Part shown: piece after piece, positions 8,703 through 16,412 of the stretch
Numbering within the stretch: position 1 is the first letter of the stretch
How the letters are laid out: each line of letters opens with the position of its first letter
Source of the DNA: Allotamlana fucoidanivorans
Lineage (GTDB): Bacteria > Bacteroidota > Bacteroidia > Flavobacteriales > Flavobacteriaceae
DNA length: 64,000 nt
Assembly: GCF_006265225.1 (NCBI RefSeq)
Contig: NZ_VDCS01000004.1
Coordinates: forward strand, 124,001-188,000
Reading direction: 5' to 3'
Position numbers and translations under genes: made by a program
Notes under the pieces: model-generated
The model's input: the letters and a program-made list of their open reading frames with translations, nothing else
Told to the model about the DNA's origin: nothing
Databases searched by the model: none

Positions 8703-9347
8703 ATGATTTTTAACAAAGATACAGCAAAAAAAACCGCTGAAGTTTTACTTCAAATCAATGCTATAAAATTAAGTCCTAACGCCCCTTTTACTTGGGCTTC
8801 TGGCTGGAAATCACCCATTTACTGTGACAATAGAATTGTACTCTCTTTTCCAACAATTAGAAATTACATTAGAGAAACTATGGGTAAACAGATAGAAAAA
8901 AATTATGGCAAACCTGATGCCATTGCTGGCGTAGCTACGGGTGCTATTGGCATAGGCATGCTGGTTGCCGAGTATTTAGGGCTACCCTTTGTTTATGTTA
9001 GACCCGATGCTAAAGGTCATGGAAGAAAAAATCAAATTGAAGGCTTTATTGAAAGCGGACAAAACGTTGTGGTTGTTGAAGATTTAATTAGCACTGGAAA
9101 AAGCAGTTTAAATGCCGTAAAAGCCTTAAAAGAAGCCAATGTTAATGTAAAGGGCATGGTGGCTATATTCACATACGGTTTTAAAGTTGCCACAGAAAAC
9201 TTTGAAAGCGCCAATGTAAGACTTCAAACCTTAAGCAATTATGAAACATTGTTAGAACAAGCCTTACAAACCAACTACATTACAGAAAAAGAGCTTGAAA
9301 CTTTGTCTGAATGGAACGCAAACCCTAGTGAATGGAACGCTATTTGA
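8703..9347 (+). CDS. pyrE: Orotate phosphoribosyltransferase
   Basis: PyrE condenses orotate with PRPP to make OMP in pyrimidine synthesis. The 214-residue cytoplasmic enzyme contains the type I phosphoribosyltransferase PRPP loop VVVVEDLISTGKSS (about residues 121-134), the flexible-loop KxxxKxHG pattern seen as RPDAKGHGRKNQIEG, and an AGVATGAIGIGM substrate segment. Length and order match the family. The ATG at 8703 follows a promoter-like box closely. A small SRPBCC gene follows after 51 bp, a pairing that looks conserved in this family and may be one transcript. Confidence 0.96.
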   Translation: MIFNKDTAKKTAEVLLQINAIKLSPNAPFTWASGWKSPIYCDNRIVLSFPTIRNYIRETMGKQIEKNYGKPDAIAGVATGAIGIGMLVAEYLGLPFVYVRPDAKGHGRKNQIEGFIESGQNVVVVEDLISTGKSSLNAVKALKEANVNVKGMVAIFTYGFKVATENFESANVRLQTLSNYETLLEQALQTNYITEKELETLSEWNANPSEWNAI

Positions 9348-9398
9348 TAAGCAACAAGTAATTATCCATTAACAGTACGCGAAATAAAATATATTCAT

Positions 9399-9794
9399 AT
9401 GAATTTAGAATCTCCAAAAGTAAGTGTTAGGAAATCGCCTGAAACTATTTTCAATTTTCTTTCTGAAGTTAAAAACTTTGAAGCTTTAATGCCCGAAAAC
9501 ATAAGTAAGTTTGAAGTTTTAAGCGAAGACACTTTTGTGTTTGCATTAAAAGGCATGCCTGAAATTGTCTTAAAAAAGAAAGAAGTTACACCGCCCAACA
9601 ACATAGTATTGGGGGCCGCGGGCGGAAAAATTGATTTCACTTTAGTTGGCACTATTGATGAAACAAGCCCAAATACCAGCGAGGTTCAATTGAGCTTCTC
9701 TGGTGATTTTAATCCGATGATGGCTATGATGATTAAAGGCCCTATTTCAAAATTCATTGAAACTCTGGCTACAAATATTCCTAATGCCCTTTAA
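9399..9794 (+). CDS. SRPBCC (START-like) family protein
   Basis: The 131-residue protein has the layout of a small SRPBCC fold: an N-terminal strand with KVSVRKSPETIFNFLSEVKNFEALMPENI, several beta strands, and a C-terminal amphipathic helix with MMAMMIKGPISKFIETLA. Proteins of this type bind a hydrophobic ligand in a deep cavity. The ligand here is unknown. There is no signal peptide. It sits after pyrE and overlaps the 3' end of convergent birA by 4 bp, inside a hairpin that spans both stop codons. Confidence 0.85.
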   Translation: MNLESPKVSVRKSPETIFNFLSEVKNFEALMPENISKFEVLSEDTFVFALKGMPEIVLKKKEVTPPNNIVLGAAGGKIDFTLVGTIDETSPNTSEVQLSFSGDFNPMMAMMIKGPISKFIETLATNIPNAL

Positions 9795-9806
9795 TACAAA
9801 AGGGTA
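9785..9806. other. Hairpin across the overlapping stops of the SRPBCC gene and birA
   Basis: TGCCCTTT pairs with AAAGGGTA (one G-T pair) around a 6-nt loop, covering the overlapped convergent stop codons. There is no strong T-run on either side, so it is a possible but weak two-way attenuator or mRNA 3'-end stabiliser. Confidence 0.3.
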
Positions 9807-10522
9807 ACTTCTTTTAAACTGAAGGTTTTAACAATATTATCTTCCAAAAGAAGTTTTAGTTCACCAGTATTTGTTACCCCTTGAATATACGCAGAAAACA
9901 ATACACCTTCTTCATTGGTAAATGTAGAAGGTTTGTTTTTTCTAAATAAATACGACTCATATTCTGCTTTCAATGCATGGATAGCTCCAGATTGTAATAT
10001 TGAAAAATACTTTTTTAAATACCCTAAAAGGGTGACTGTAAGTTCTTCAAGATTATAAGTGGTTCCTGTAAGTAGTTTTAAAGAAGAGGCTTTAGGCAAA
10101 TGGTTAAATGTAGTTTGGTTTACATTTAACCCTATACCAATAATAGAAGCATCTATTTGGTTATGCTTTATGACATTTTCAATTAAAACACCACAAATCT
10201 TCATTTGTTCTGACAAAATGTCGTTCGGCCATTTTATCTGCAATTTTGGTATTGAAAAAGCTTCTAAACTCTTAATAATGGCTAAAGCTACTACCATACT
10301 TACGTAAAAAGACTTATCCATGGTGTAGACTGAAAAGGTCTTTAAAATACTACACGTAAGGTTTTTAGAAGATTCAGATTCCCATACGGTACCCATTTGC
10401 CCCCTTCCTTTGGTTTGAAGCTTAGCAAGCACACACGTATAATCTTCAGTTGCTTCATTCGCATAAAGCTGCCTTAAATAACTATTCGTAGAATCAATGG
10501 CATCAAGTTTGATTAACCGCAT
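9791..10522 (-). CDS. birA: Biotin--[acetyl-CoA-carboxylase] ligase
   Basis: BirA activates biotin to biotinyl-AMP and attaches it to the carboxyl carrier protein. The 243-residue form starts MRLIKLDAIDSTNSYL, the normal start of the catalytic domain. It continues with KLQTKGRGQMGTVWES (the biotin-binding GRGRxG-like loop), IKWPNDI (the KWPND motif) and GIGLNVNQ. It lacks the N-terminal DNA-binding domain, so it is a group I ligase and not a repressor. I chose the ATG at 10522. The same frame extends to 10600 but would add 26 residues unlike the family. It is convergent with the SRPBCC gene and divergent from rsfS. Confidence 0.94.
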   Translation of the reverse strand: MRLIKLDAIDSTNSYLRQLYANEATEDYTCVLAKLQTKGRGQMGTVWESESSKNLTCSILKTFSVYTMDKSFYVSMVVALAIIKSLEAFSIPKLQIKWPNDILSEQMKICGVLIENVIKHNQIDASIIGIGLNVNQTTFNHLPKASSLKLLTGTTYNLEELTVTLLGYLKKYFSILQSGAIHALKAEYESYLFRKNKPSTFTNEEGVLFSAYIQGVTNTGELKLLLEDNIVKTFSLKEVTLLY

Positions 10523-10589
10523 TATATTGTTGATATTACTCAATAAAATCTTATTAGAATTTTTAAAGTGTAAAGAAGCAAAAAAATAA

Positions 10590-10597
10590 TAACTTTG
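10590..10597 (+). promoter_or_regulatory. Putative -7 box of the rsfS-ftsH operon
   Basis: TAACTTTG matches TAnnTTTG and ends 19 nt before the rsfS ATG. No clear -33 TTG was seen. Confidence 0.45.
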
Positions 10598-10616
10598 CAC
10601 AAATTAAATAAATTTA

Positions 10617-10988
10617 ATGGCGAAAGAAAAAATCAGCGCAGACCAATTAATATCGGTTATTATTAGTGGGATTGAGGATGTTAAAGGAAAAGAAATTAAT
10701 ATCCTAGATTTAAGAGAAATTGAAAACACGGTTTGCGATTACTTTATTATTTGCGAAGGAACTTCAAATACGCAGGTAAACGCTATAGTTAATTCCATTC
10801 AAAAGAAAGTAAGTAAAGAGCTTAAAGATCACCCATGGCACACTGAAGGGGTTGATAATGCTGAATGGATATTAATTGATTACGTTAATGTTGTGGTTCA
10901 CGTTTTCCAAAAACACGTTAGAGAATTTTATGACATAGAGAGTCTTTGGGGGGATGCAAAAACAACTGTAATAGAAACTAGTTACTAA
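10617..10988 (+). CDS. rsfS: Ribosome silencing factor RsfS
   Basis: RsfS (YbeB/Iojap) binds ribosomal protein uL14 and blocks subunit joining when nutrients are scarce. The 123-residue protein shows the family's core: NILDLREIENTVCDYFIICEGTS, an HPWHTEGVDNAEWILIDY stretch (usually xxEGxxxxxWxLxDxGDVVVH) and VVVHVFQKHVREFYDIESLWGDA near the C-terminus. Length is normal. It is the first gene of an operon with ftsH, which begins 8 bp later. This adjacency is common in Bacteroidota. Confidence 0.95.
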   Translation: MAKEKISADQLISVIISGIEDVKGKEINILDLREIENTVCDYFIICEGTSNTQVNAIVNSIQKKVSKELKDHPWHTEGVDNAEWILIDYVNVVVHVFQKHVREFYDIESLWGDAKTTVIETSY

Positions 10989-10996
10989 AAAAACAA

Positions 10997-12985
10997 ATGG
11001 CAAACGATAAGAAAAACATAAAGGACAAAAAACCAAAATTTAGTCCGTACTGGATATACGGTATTCTAATAGCTCTATTTTTAGGCTTTCAACTATTTAG
11101 TAGCGGGGATTACCAAAATGGCAATCTAACTACACCTTCCGATTTCTTTAAATATTTGGAAGAAGGTGATGTTGAACGTGTTGATATTATAAAAAATACA
11201 CGAGTAGCCAAAGTCTACTTAACAAAAGATGCAGAAACTAAAGAGGTGCATAAAAACTCAAAGCCACAAACCTTTGCGCTCTCTACCACAAGATTACCAA
11301 ACTATAAGTTTGAGTTTGGTGATTTGCAGAATTTTGAAAATAAACTTAATGACGTTATTAAAGATCTATCAGACAAACCAACGGTAACCTTTGATACAGA
11401 AACGAATGATTGGGGAAATTTACTCATGGGTATCCTCCCTTTTATTTTACTCATTGGCGTATGGATTTTTATAATGAGACGCATGTCTGGTGGTGCTGGA
11501 GGTGGTGCTGGAGGGCAAATATTTAATATCGGAAAATCAAAAGCTAAACTTTTTGACCAAAATACCGAAGTAAAAACAAGTTTTAAAGATGTTGCTGGTC
11601 TTGAAGGAGCCAAAGAAGAGGTTCAAGAAATTGTTGATTTCTTAAAATACCCTGAAAAATATACCACTTTAGGAGGTAAAATTCCAAAAGGTGCGCTTCT
11701 TGTAGGCCCTCCAGGAACGGGAAAAACATTATTAGCAAAAGCCGTTGCTGGTGAAGCAAAAGTACCGTTCTTCTCTTTATCTGGTTCAGATTTTGTTGAA
11801 ATGTTCGTTGGTGTAGGAGCTTCGCGTGTTAGAGATTTATTTAAGCAGGCTAAAGAAAAATCACCTTCTATCATTTTTATTGATGAAATTGATGCCATCG
11901 GTAGAGCCAGAGGCAAAAATGCCATGTCTGGAAGTAACGATGAGCGCGAAAACACCCTAAACCAGTTATTGACTGAAATGGATGGTTTTGGTACAAACAC
12001 CAATGTTATTGTATTAGCAGCAACCAACCGAGCGGATATTTTAGACAAAGCTTTAATGCGTGCTGGACGTTTTGACCGACAAATATTTGTTGATTTGCCA
12101 GACGTAAGAGAACGTAAGGAAATTTTTGAAGTACATTTAAGACCTCTTAAGAAAGCAGAGAATCTAGATTTAGATTTCCTATCAAAACAAACGCCTGGAT
12201 TTTCTGGTGCCGATATTGCCAACGTGTGTAATGAAGCGGCTTTAATTGCAGCGAGAAATGGTAAAAAAGCTGTTGACAAACAAGATTTCCTTGATGCCGT
12301 TGATAGAATTATTGGTGGTTTAGAAAAGAAAAATAAAATTATTACGCCAAGCGAAAAGAAAGCTGTGGCCTATCATGAAGCAGGACACGCCACCGTTAGC
12401 TGGATGCTAGAACACGCTGCGCCTCTTGTAAAAGTAACTATTGTGCCTCGAGGACGTTCATTGGGTGCTGCTTGGTATTTACCAGAAGAACGCCTCATTG
12501 TAAGACCAGAACAAATGCTCGATGAAATGTGTGCGGCTTTAGGTGGTCGTGCGGCTGAGAAAGTGATTTTTGACAAAATTTCAACTGGTGCATTAAGTGA
12601 CTTAGAAAAAGTAACCAAACAAGCTCGTGCTATGGTAACTGTTTATGGGTTAAGTGACAAGATTGGTAATTTAACCTATTACGATTCTTCTGGGCAAAAT
12701 GAATTCGGGTTTTCTAAACCATATAGTGAAGAAACCGCTGAGCTCATTGATAAAGAAATATCTAGAATAATAGAAGAACAATATGTTCGCGCCGTTAAAC
12801 TTCTTGAAGAAAACAAAGATAAACTTACTGAACTTGCTGAAGTTTTATTGGAAAAAGAAGTTATTTTTAAAGATAACTTAGAGAAAATATTTGGAAAAAG
12901 AGCCTTTTCAAAAGAATTACCTATAAATTCAGTAAAACAAGAAAATAATAATCAAGAAATAAAAGGTACAAACGAAGAAGAATAA
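10997..12985 (+). CDS. ftsH: ATP-dependent zinc metalloprotease FtsH
   Basis: FtsH is a membrane-anchored hexameric AAA+ protease that degrades misfolded and regulatory proteins. The 662-residue protein has two transmembrane helices (about 18-35 and 143-161) around a periplasmic domain and a glycine-rich linker. The AAA domain has Walker A GPPGTGKT at 237-244, Walker B IIFIDEIDA near 293-301 and a second region of homology with AATNRADILDKALMRAGRFDR. The C-terminal zinc protease domain has HEAGH at 460-464. The C-terminal tail is charged and Asn/Glu-rich. It is co-transcribed with rsfS. Confidence 0.97.
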   Translation: MANDKKNIKDKKPKFSPYWIYGILIALFLGFQLFSSGDYQNGNLTTPSDFFKYLEEGDVERVDIIKNTRVAKVYLTKDAETKEVHKNSKPQTFALSTTRLPNYKFEFGDLQNFENKLNDVIKDLSDKPTVTFDTETNDWGNLLMGILPFILLIGVWIFIMRRMSGGAGGGAGGQIFNIGKSKAKLFDQNTEVKTSFKDVAGLEGAKEEVQEIVDFLKYPEKYTTLGGKIPKGALLVGPPGTGKTLLAKAVAGEAKVPFFSLSGSDFVEMFVGVGASRVRDLFKQAKEKSPSIIFIDEIDAIGRARGKNAMSGSNDERENTLNQLLTEMDGFGTNTNVIVLAATNRADILDKALMRAGRFDRQIFVDLPDVRERKEIFEVHLRPLKKAENLDLDFLSKQTPGFSGADIANVCNEAALIAARNGKKAVDKQDFLDAVDRIIGGLEKKNKIITPSEKKAVAYHEAGHATVSWMLEHAAPLVKVTIVPRGRSLGAAWYLPEERLIVRPEQMLDEMCAALGGRAAEKVIFDKISTGALSDLEKVTKQARAMVTVYGLSDKIGNLTYYDSSGQNEFGFSKPYSEETAELIDKEISRIIEEQYVRAVKLLEENKDKLTELAEVLLEKEVIFKDNLEKIFGKRAFSKELPINSVKQENNNQEIKGTNEEE

Positions 12986-13017
12986 ATTAAATTAAGGTAT
13001 TCTACTAATGATATAGT

Positions 13018-13058
13018 AAAAATCTTGAATTAGTCGTAAGGTTAGTTTAAGATTTTTT
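13018..13058 (+). terminator. Probable weak terminator after ftsH
   Basis: AAAAATCTT (13018-13026) can pair with AAGATTTTT (13049-13057) around a 22-nt loop and ends in a six-T run. The stem is AT-rich with one G-C pair, so strength is doubtful. It lies directly before a promoter-like box for the next gene. Confidence 0.4.
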
Positions 13059-13065
13059 ATATTTG
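13058..13065 (+). promoter_or_regulatory. Putative -7 box of the LUD-cdsA-psd operon
   Basis: TATATTTG fits TAnnTTTG, 39 nt before the LUD gene's ATG and just past the ftsH hairpin. It would start a separate transcript for the LUD and phospholipid genes. Confidence 0.45.
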
Positions 13066-13104
13066 ATGTAGTTCGACATGATTTCTGACAATAGCATTTA
13101 CTAA

Positions 13105-13713
13105 ATGAGTCTTTTTAGAAAACTTTTTGGTTCAAAATCTGACAAATCAGGCGAAGAATTAAAATCCGATGACAGAGGCAAATACATGCCAGAAATAAAG
13201 CTGCCAATAGACGAGAGATTTACAATAAATTTTAAAGCTAATGGTGGTAAGTTCTTGTATTGTGAAAATATAGATGAAGTTTTTGAAAACCTAAATTACA
13301 TTTTACAAGAAAACGATTGGCAGGCTGAGAAAGCTTTTCTGTTAGATTCTGATTTAGAAGCCAAATTTAAAAATAGTGGCATATTACCTTCAAAAAAACT
13401 TAATCAATCCACCTATTTTCTAACAACCTGTGAAAATCTTATAGCTAATGATGGCTCTTTGCTCATTTCATCAAAACAAATTTTTGAAAAAAAATTACCT
13501 GAATTACCGTTTAACTTTGTAGTATTTGCTACAACCAGTCAAATTGTTGAAAATATTGGCGAAGGTTTAAGAGGCATTAAATCTAAAAACAAACAGCAAA
13601 TTCCTACCAATATCACCACAATAAAGCATTTTAAATCTAGCGATGAAAAAGATTTTTTAAGCTATGGAAGCAGTGCTAAAAATCTTTACCTACTCCTTTT
13701 AGAAGACTTATAG
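13105..13713 (+). CDS. LUD domain protein (LutC/YkgG-like)
   Basis: The 202-residue protein looks like the LUD (DUF162) fold found in LutC and LutB of the lactate oxidation pathway. It has a mid-protein FLLDSDLEAKF segment, the YFLTTCENLIANDGSLLISS stretch (the A.....GT(L/I) core of LUD) and a LPFNFVVFATTSQIVENIGEGL strand-helix unit. It lacks cysteine clusters, and no lutA or lutB partner lies nearby, so a role in lactate use is doubtful. Its fixed position between ftsH and cdsA suggests some other function, which I cannot name. It ends 1 bp before cdsA. Confidence 0.75.
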   Translation: MSLFRKLFGSKSDKSGEELKSDDRGKYMPEIKLPIDERFTINFKANGGKFLYCENIDEVFENLNYILQENDWQAEKAFLLDSDLEAKFKNSGILPSKKLNQSTYFLTTCENLIANDGSLLISSKQIFEKKLPELPFNFVVFATTSQIVENIGEGLRGIKSKNKQQIPTNITTIKHFKSSDEKDFLSYGSSAKNLYLLLLEDL

Positions 13714-13714
13714 G

Positions 13715-14536
13715 ATGAAAGAAACGCTTGTTCGATCATTATCAGGGTTGCTCTACGTTGCATTACTTATTGTTTGCTTGTGTTTTGAACAGCTTTTAAT
13801 TCTTTTATTCTTTGTATTTGGTTTAATTTGCATGGCCGAATTCAATAAGCTTATTCAGTTAAAAAGTTATATCCCTTATATAATTTTTATTACTTTATAT
13901 ATTGTTTTTGGATACTGGCATGCGGTTCTTGACACCTCGAAAGGCCTCAATGAATTCACTCAAATTTTAATGGTTTTATCCATTTTTGTTGAATTATTTT
14001 TAATCAAAGATTTATTTTCAGAAAAAACAATACCGCTTTTTTCAACCAAAAGATTCTTACTCACTACCTTCTATCTATCAAGTGCGTTTGTATTCTTAAT
14101 TTTGATAGCTAATTACTATAAAGATTATAACCCAAATATTCTGTTGGGGTCTTTTATTTTAGTTTGGGTAAACGATTCTTTTGCTTACCTAGTTGGGAAA
14201 AACTTTGGTAAACAAAAACTTTTTGAAATTATTTCTCCCAAAAAAACCGTAGAGGGATTCTTAGGCGGACTATTCTTTTCATGTATTGCGAGCTATTTTA
14301 TTGCTACCTTTACCGAAACATTAAACTCCACCAATTGGCTCATATTAAGTATTATTATTAGTGTATTTGGTACGTTAGGAGATTTAATAGAATCAAAGTT
14401 TAAACGTCAGGCTGGCGTTAAAGATAGTGGTGTCATCATGCCTGGGCATGGTGGCTTATTAGACAGGTTAGATAGTATTATTTTTGCTGCTCCTTTTGTA
14501 TATTTATTTTTAAGAATTTTAAATTATGTTTCATAA
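13715..14536 (+). CDS. cdsA: Phosphatidate cytidylyltransferase
   Basis: CdsA makes CDP-diacylglycerol from phosphatidic acid and CTP in the inner membrane. The 273-residue protein has about seven to eight hydrophobic helices. It ends with the CDS signature SKFKRQAGVKDSG followed by MPGHGGLLDRLDS (about residues 227-252), which carries the metal-binding aspartates. It follows the LUD gene by 1 bp and overlaps psd by 11 bp. Together with psd it covers two steps of phosphatidylethanolamine synthesis; the step between, pssA, lies about 7 kb to the right on the other strand. Confidence 0.95.
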   Translation: MKETLVRSLSGLLYVALLIVCLCFEQLLILLFFVFGLICMAEFNKLIQLKSYIPYIIFITLYIVFGYWHAVLDTSKGLNEFTQILMVLSIFVELFLIKDLFSEKTIPLFSTKRFLLTTFYLSSAFVFLILIANYYKDYNPNILLGSFILVWVNDSFAYLVGKNFGKQKLFEIISPKKTVEGFLGGLFFSCIASYFIATFTETLNSTNWLILSIIISVFGTLGDLIESKFKRQAGVKDSGVIMPGHGGLLDRLDSIIFAAPFVYLFLRILNYVS

Positions 14537-15176
14537 AGAAGGCTATAAAATCATTTTAATAACATTTGTTTTTGTTGTTGGGTGCTTTTTATTAATTGAT
14601 AATGTTGTTCAAATAACATGGTTGAGAACCTCAATCATGATTTTACTATTGTTTTTCTTAGTCATGATTTTACAGTTCTTTAGAAATCCTAAGCGTCATA
14701 CTAAATTAAATGATCATCAGGTTATTTCGCCTGTTGATGGCAAAGTAGTAGTCATTGAAGAAGTTTTTGAAAAAGAATATTTCAAAGAAAAAAGATTACA
14801 AGTAAGTGTATTTATGTCTCCAGTAAATGTGCATGTTACCCGTTATCCTATTGGAGGTAATGTTATTTTTAGTAAATACCATCCAGGAAAATATTTAGTA
14901 GCATGGCACCCCAAAGCCAGCGAAGAGAATGAGCGAACCACTGTAGTTGTAGAAAACCCAACCTATGGAAAGGTTTTACACAGGCAAATTGCTGGAGCCT
15001 TAGCTAAACGCATTGTTAATTATGCAAAAGTAAATGATAAGGCTATACAGGGTGCTGATTCTGGTTTTATAAAATTTGGGTCGAGAGTTGATTTATTTTT
15101 ACCTCTTGACACGAATATTAAAGTACAACTCAATCAAAAAGTAAGAGGAGGCGAAACAGTAATTGCAGAAAAGTAA
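14526..15176 (+). CDS. psd: Phosphatidylserine decarboxylase (short, pyruvoyl-type)
   Basis: Psd converts phosphatidylserine to phosphatidylethanolamine. The 216-residue protein belongs to the short Psd-related class. It has two N-terminal hydrophobic helices, a VISPVDGKVVVIEEV segment, the FMSPVNVHVTRYPIGG core and the self-cleavage site FGSRVDLFLP near residues 178-187, where Gly-Ser splits to give the pyruvoyl group. The start ATG overlaps the cdsA end by 11 bp. Its TAA shares one base with the ATG of the acyl-CoA-binding gene, so the three genes are translationally linked. Confidence 0.94.
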   Translation: MFHKEGYKIILITFVFVVGCFLLIDNVVQITWLRTSIMILLLFFLVMILQFFRNPKRHTKLNDHQVISPVDGKVVVIEEVFEKEYFKEKRLQVSVFMSPVNVHVTRYPIGGNVIFSKYHPGKYLVAWHPKASEENERTTVVVENPTYGKVLHRQIAGALAKRIVNYAKVNDKAIQGADSGFIKFGSRVDLFLPLDTNIKVQLNQKVRGGETVIAEK

Positions 15177-15442
15177 TGGGCAAGTCTAAATTAGATATAG
15201 AGTTTGAACAAGCTGTTGAAAGAGTTAATGCGCATAAAGACCCCTTTCCTGCAGATACGCTTTTAAAACTTTATGCCTACTACAAAAAGGCAACCAATGA
15301 TTATGGCAAACCGAGAAGCAAAAAACCTATAATAAATGCTTTCAAAACAAACGCTCTTTTTCAAGCAAAAGGTATTTCAGAAAAAGAAGCCAAGCAATCC
15401 TATATTGATTTGGTAAATAATTATTTTTTATATAGAAATTAA
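15176..15442 (+). CDS. Acyl-CoA-binding protein (ACBP)
   Basis: The 88-residue protein is a single ACBP domain: an N-terminal LDIEFEQAVERVN helix, the LLKLYAYYKKATNDYG helix with the usual KLYxxYKxAT pattern, and the final EAKQSYIDLVNNYF helix. ACBPs bind medium- and long-chain acyl-CoA esters and hand them to enzymes. They are common in eukaryotes and patchy in bacteria. Its ATG overlaps the psd stop by 1 bp, which suggests it supplies or buffers acyl-CoA for lipid metabolism. That role is inference from context. There is no signal peptide. Confidence 0.9.
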   Translation: MGKSKLDIEFEQAVERVNAHKDPFPADTLLKLYAYYKKATNDYGKPRSKKPIINAFKTNALFQAKGISEKEAKQSYIDLVNNYFLYRN

Positions 15443-15460
15443 AACACCTTTTAGCACATA

Positions 15461-16240
15461 ATGAAAAAAACAATTGCACAAGCAATCCTTTTTACCTCTT
15501 TCTTTTTCATTTCCATATCCTTTTGCGTTGCGCAAGCTTATGAGCTATCACTTGATAACCGTCCTATATTTTCAGCAAAAAAAACCACTAATAAAATTAC
15601 CGTTGATGGTTTAGCTGACGAAAAAGATTGGCAAAAAACAGAAGCAAGAACATTAAATTATTTTTATTTAACCCAACAACCATATGACAAACAGAAAACT
15701 ACGTTTAGAATGCTTTGGGATGATGAGACTTTGTATTTATTGTTTGAATGTGAAGACAAATATTTAACATCCTCTGAAAAAGAAAGAGATGGCGAACCTT
15801 ATTTAGATGATTGTGCCGAGTTTTTTGTTATTCCTGCTCCTAAAAGTACTATAGCTCATTTTTGTTTTGAAATTAATTTATACGAAACTAAAAATGACGT
15901 GCTATATATAAACAATTTTTATGAAAATCAAGACACAGCAATAAAAGCTTACAACCCGAATTACCAAGTAAAAGTGACCTATGAGGGCACTATGAATAAT
16001 AATGATGATGTTGATAATGGATGGATTATGGAACTAGCCATTCCTATAAAAGCGCTGAGTAGAACTTCTGAACTCTACCCTATAAAAACAGGAACACGAT
16101 GGGCATTTACAGCGCTTAGACAAGAACGCAATGAACTTGAAATAGGAAGACGCGTTATCTCTACAATTTTCCCCATTGAAGATATTTCAAAAAAAGTACA
16201 TCAACCAAACACCTTTGGGATTGTTGAATTTATAGATTAA
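15461..16240 (+). CDS. Secreted carbohydrate-binding family 9-like protein
   Basis: The 259-residue protein has a signal peptide (residues 1 to about 25, ending near CVAQA), then a CBM9-like beta-sandwich. The diagnostic parts are ITVDGLADEKDWQKTEARTL, a FRMLWDDETLYLLFECED strand pair, LDDCAEFFVIPAP, and a WIMELAIPIKAL segment near the end. Relatives bind sugars or serve as uncharacterised periplasmic proteins. No catalytic domain is attached, so the role is unknown. It lies 18 bp after the ACBP gene and may be part of that transcript. Confidence 0.85.
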   Translation: MKKTIAQAILFTSFFFISISFCVAQAYELSLDNRPIFSAKKTTNKITVDGLADEKDWQKTEARTLNYFYLTQQPYDKQKTTFRMLWDDETLYLLFECEDKYLTSSEKERDGEPYLDDCAEFFVIPAPKSTIAHFCFEINLYETKNDVLYINNFYENQDTAIKAYNPNYQVKVTYEGTMNNNDDVDNGWIMELAIPIKALSRTSELYPIKTGTRWAFTALRQERNELEIGRRVISTIFPIEDISKKVHQPNTFGIVEFID

Positions 16241-16412
16241 AGCACGCCATACTTTATTGAAACACAACTTATTTCACATGTAAATTTCGTGGCTTAACGT
16301 GTAAAATGTGTCACTCTACTTTAAATTTCATCCAATAGTTTTACTTTGTTTTTAATTTAGCGTTGAAGTTAATATTTAACCAGATAAACTATAAACATTA
16401 AAATAAATAAAC

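Noticed and set aside
10523-10600. The N-terminal extension of birA as a DNA-binding domain
   Set aside because: It is 26 residues, too short for a winged helix and with no helix-turn-helix pattern; most likely untranslated leader.
11623-12279. A 218-codon open frame on the minus strand opposite ftsH
   Set aside because: It is antisense to the well-conserved AAA domain, has a serine- and proline-rich composition typical of a reverse-frame shadow, and matches no family.
16241-16412. A regulatory RNA or promoter in the 172-bp gap before the Arg/Pro-tailed gene
   Set aside because: Only a TTACTTTG that misses the TAnnTTTG pattern and 5-bp inverted pieces were found, so nothing firm can be claimed.
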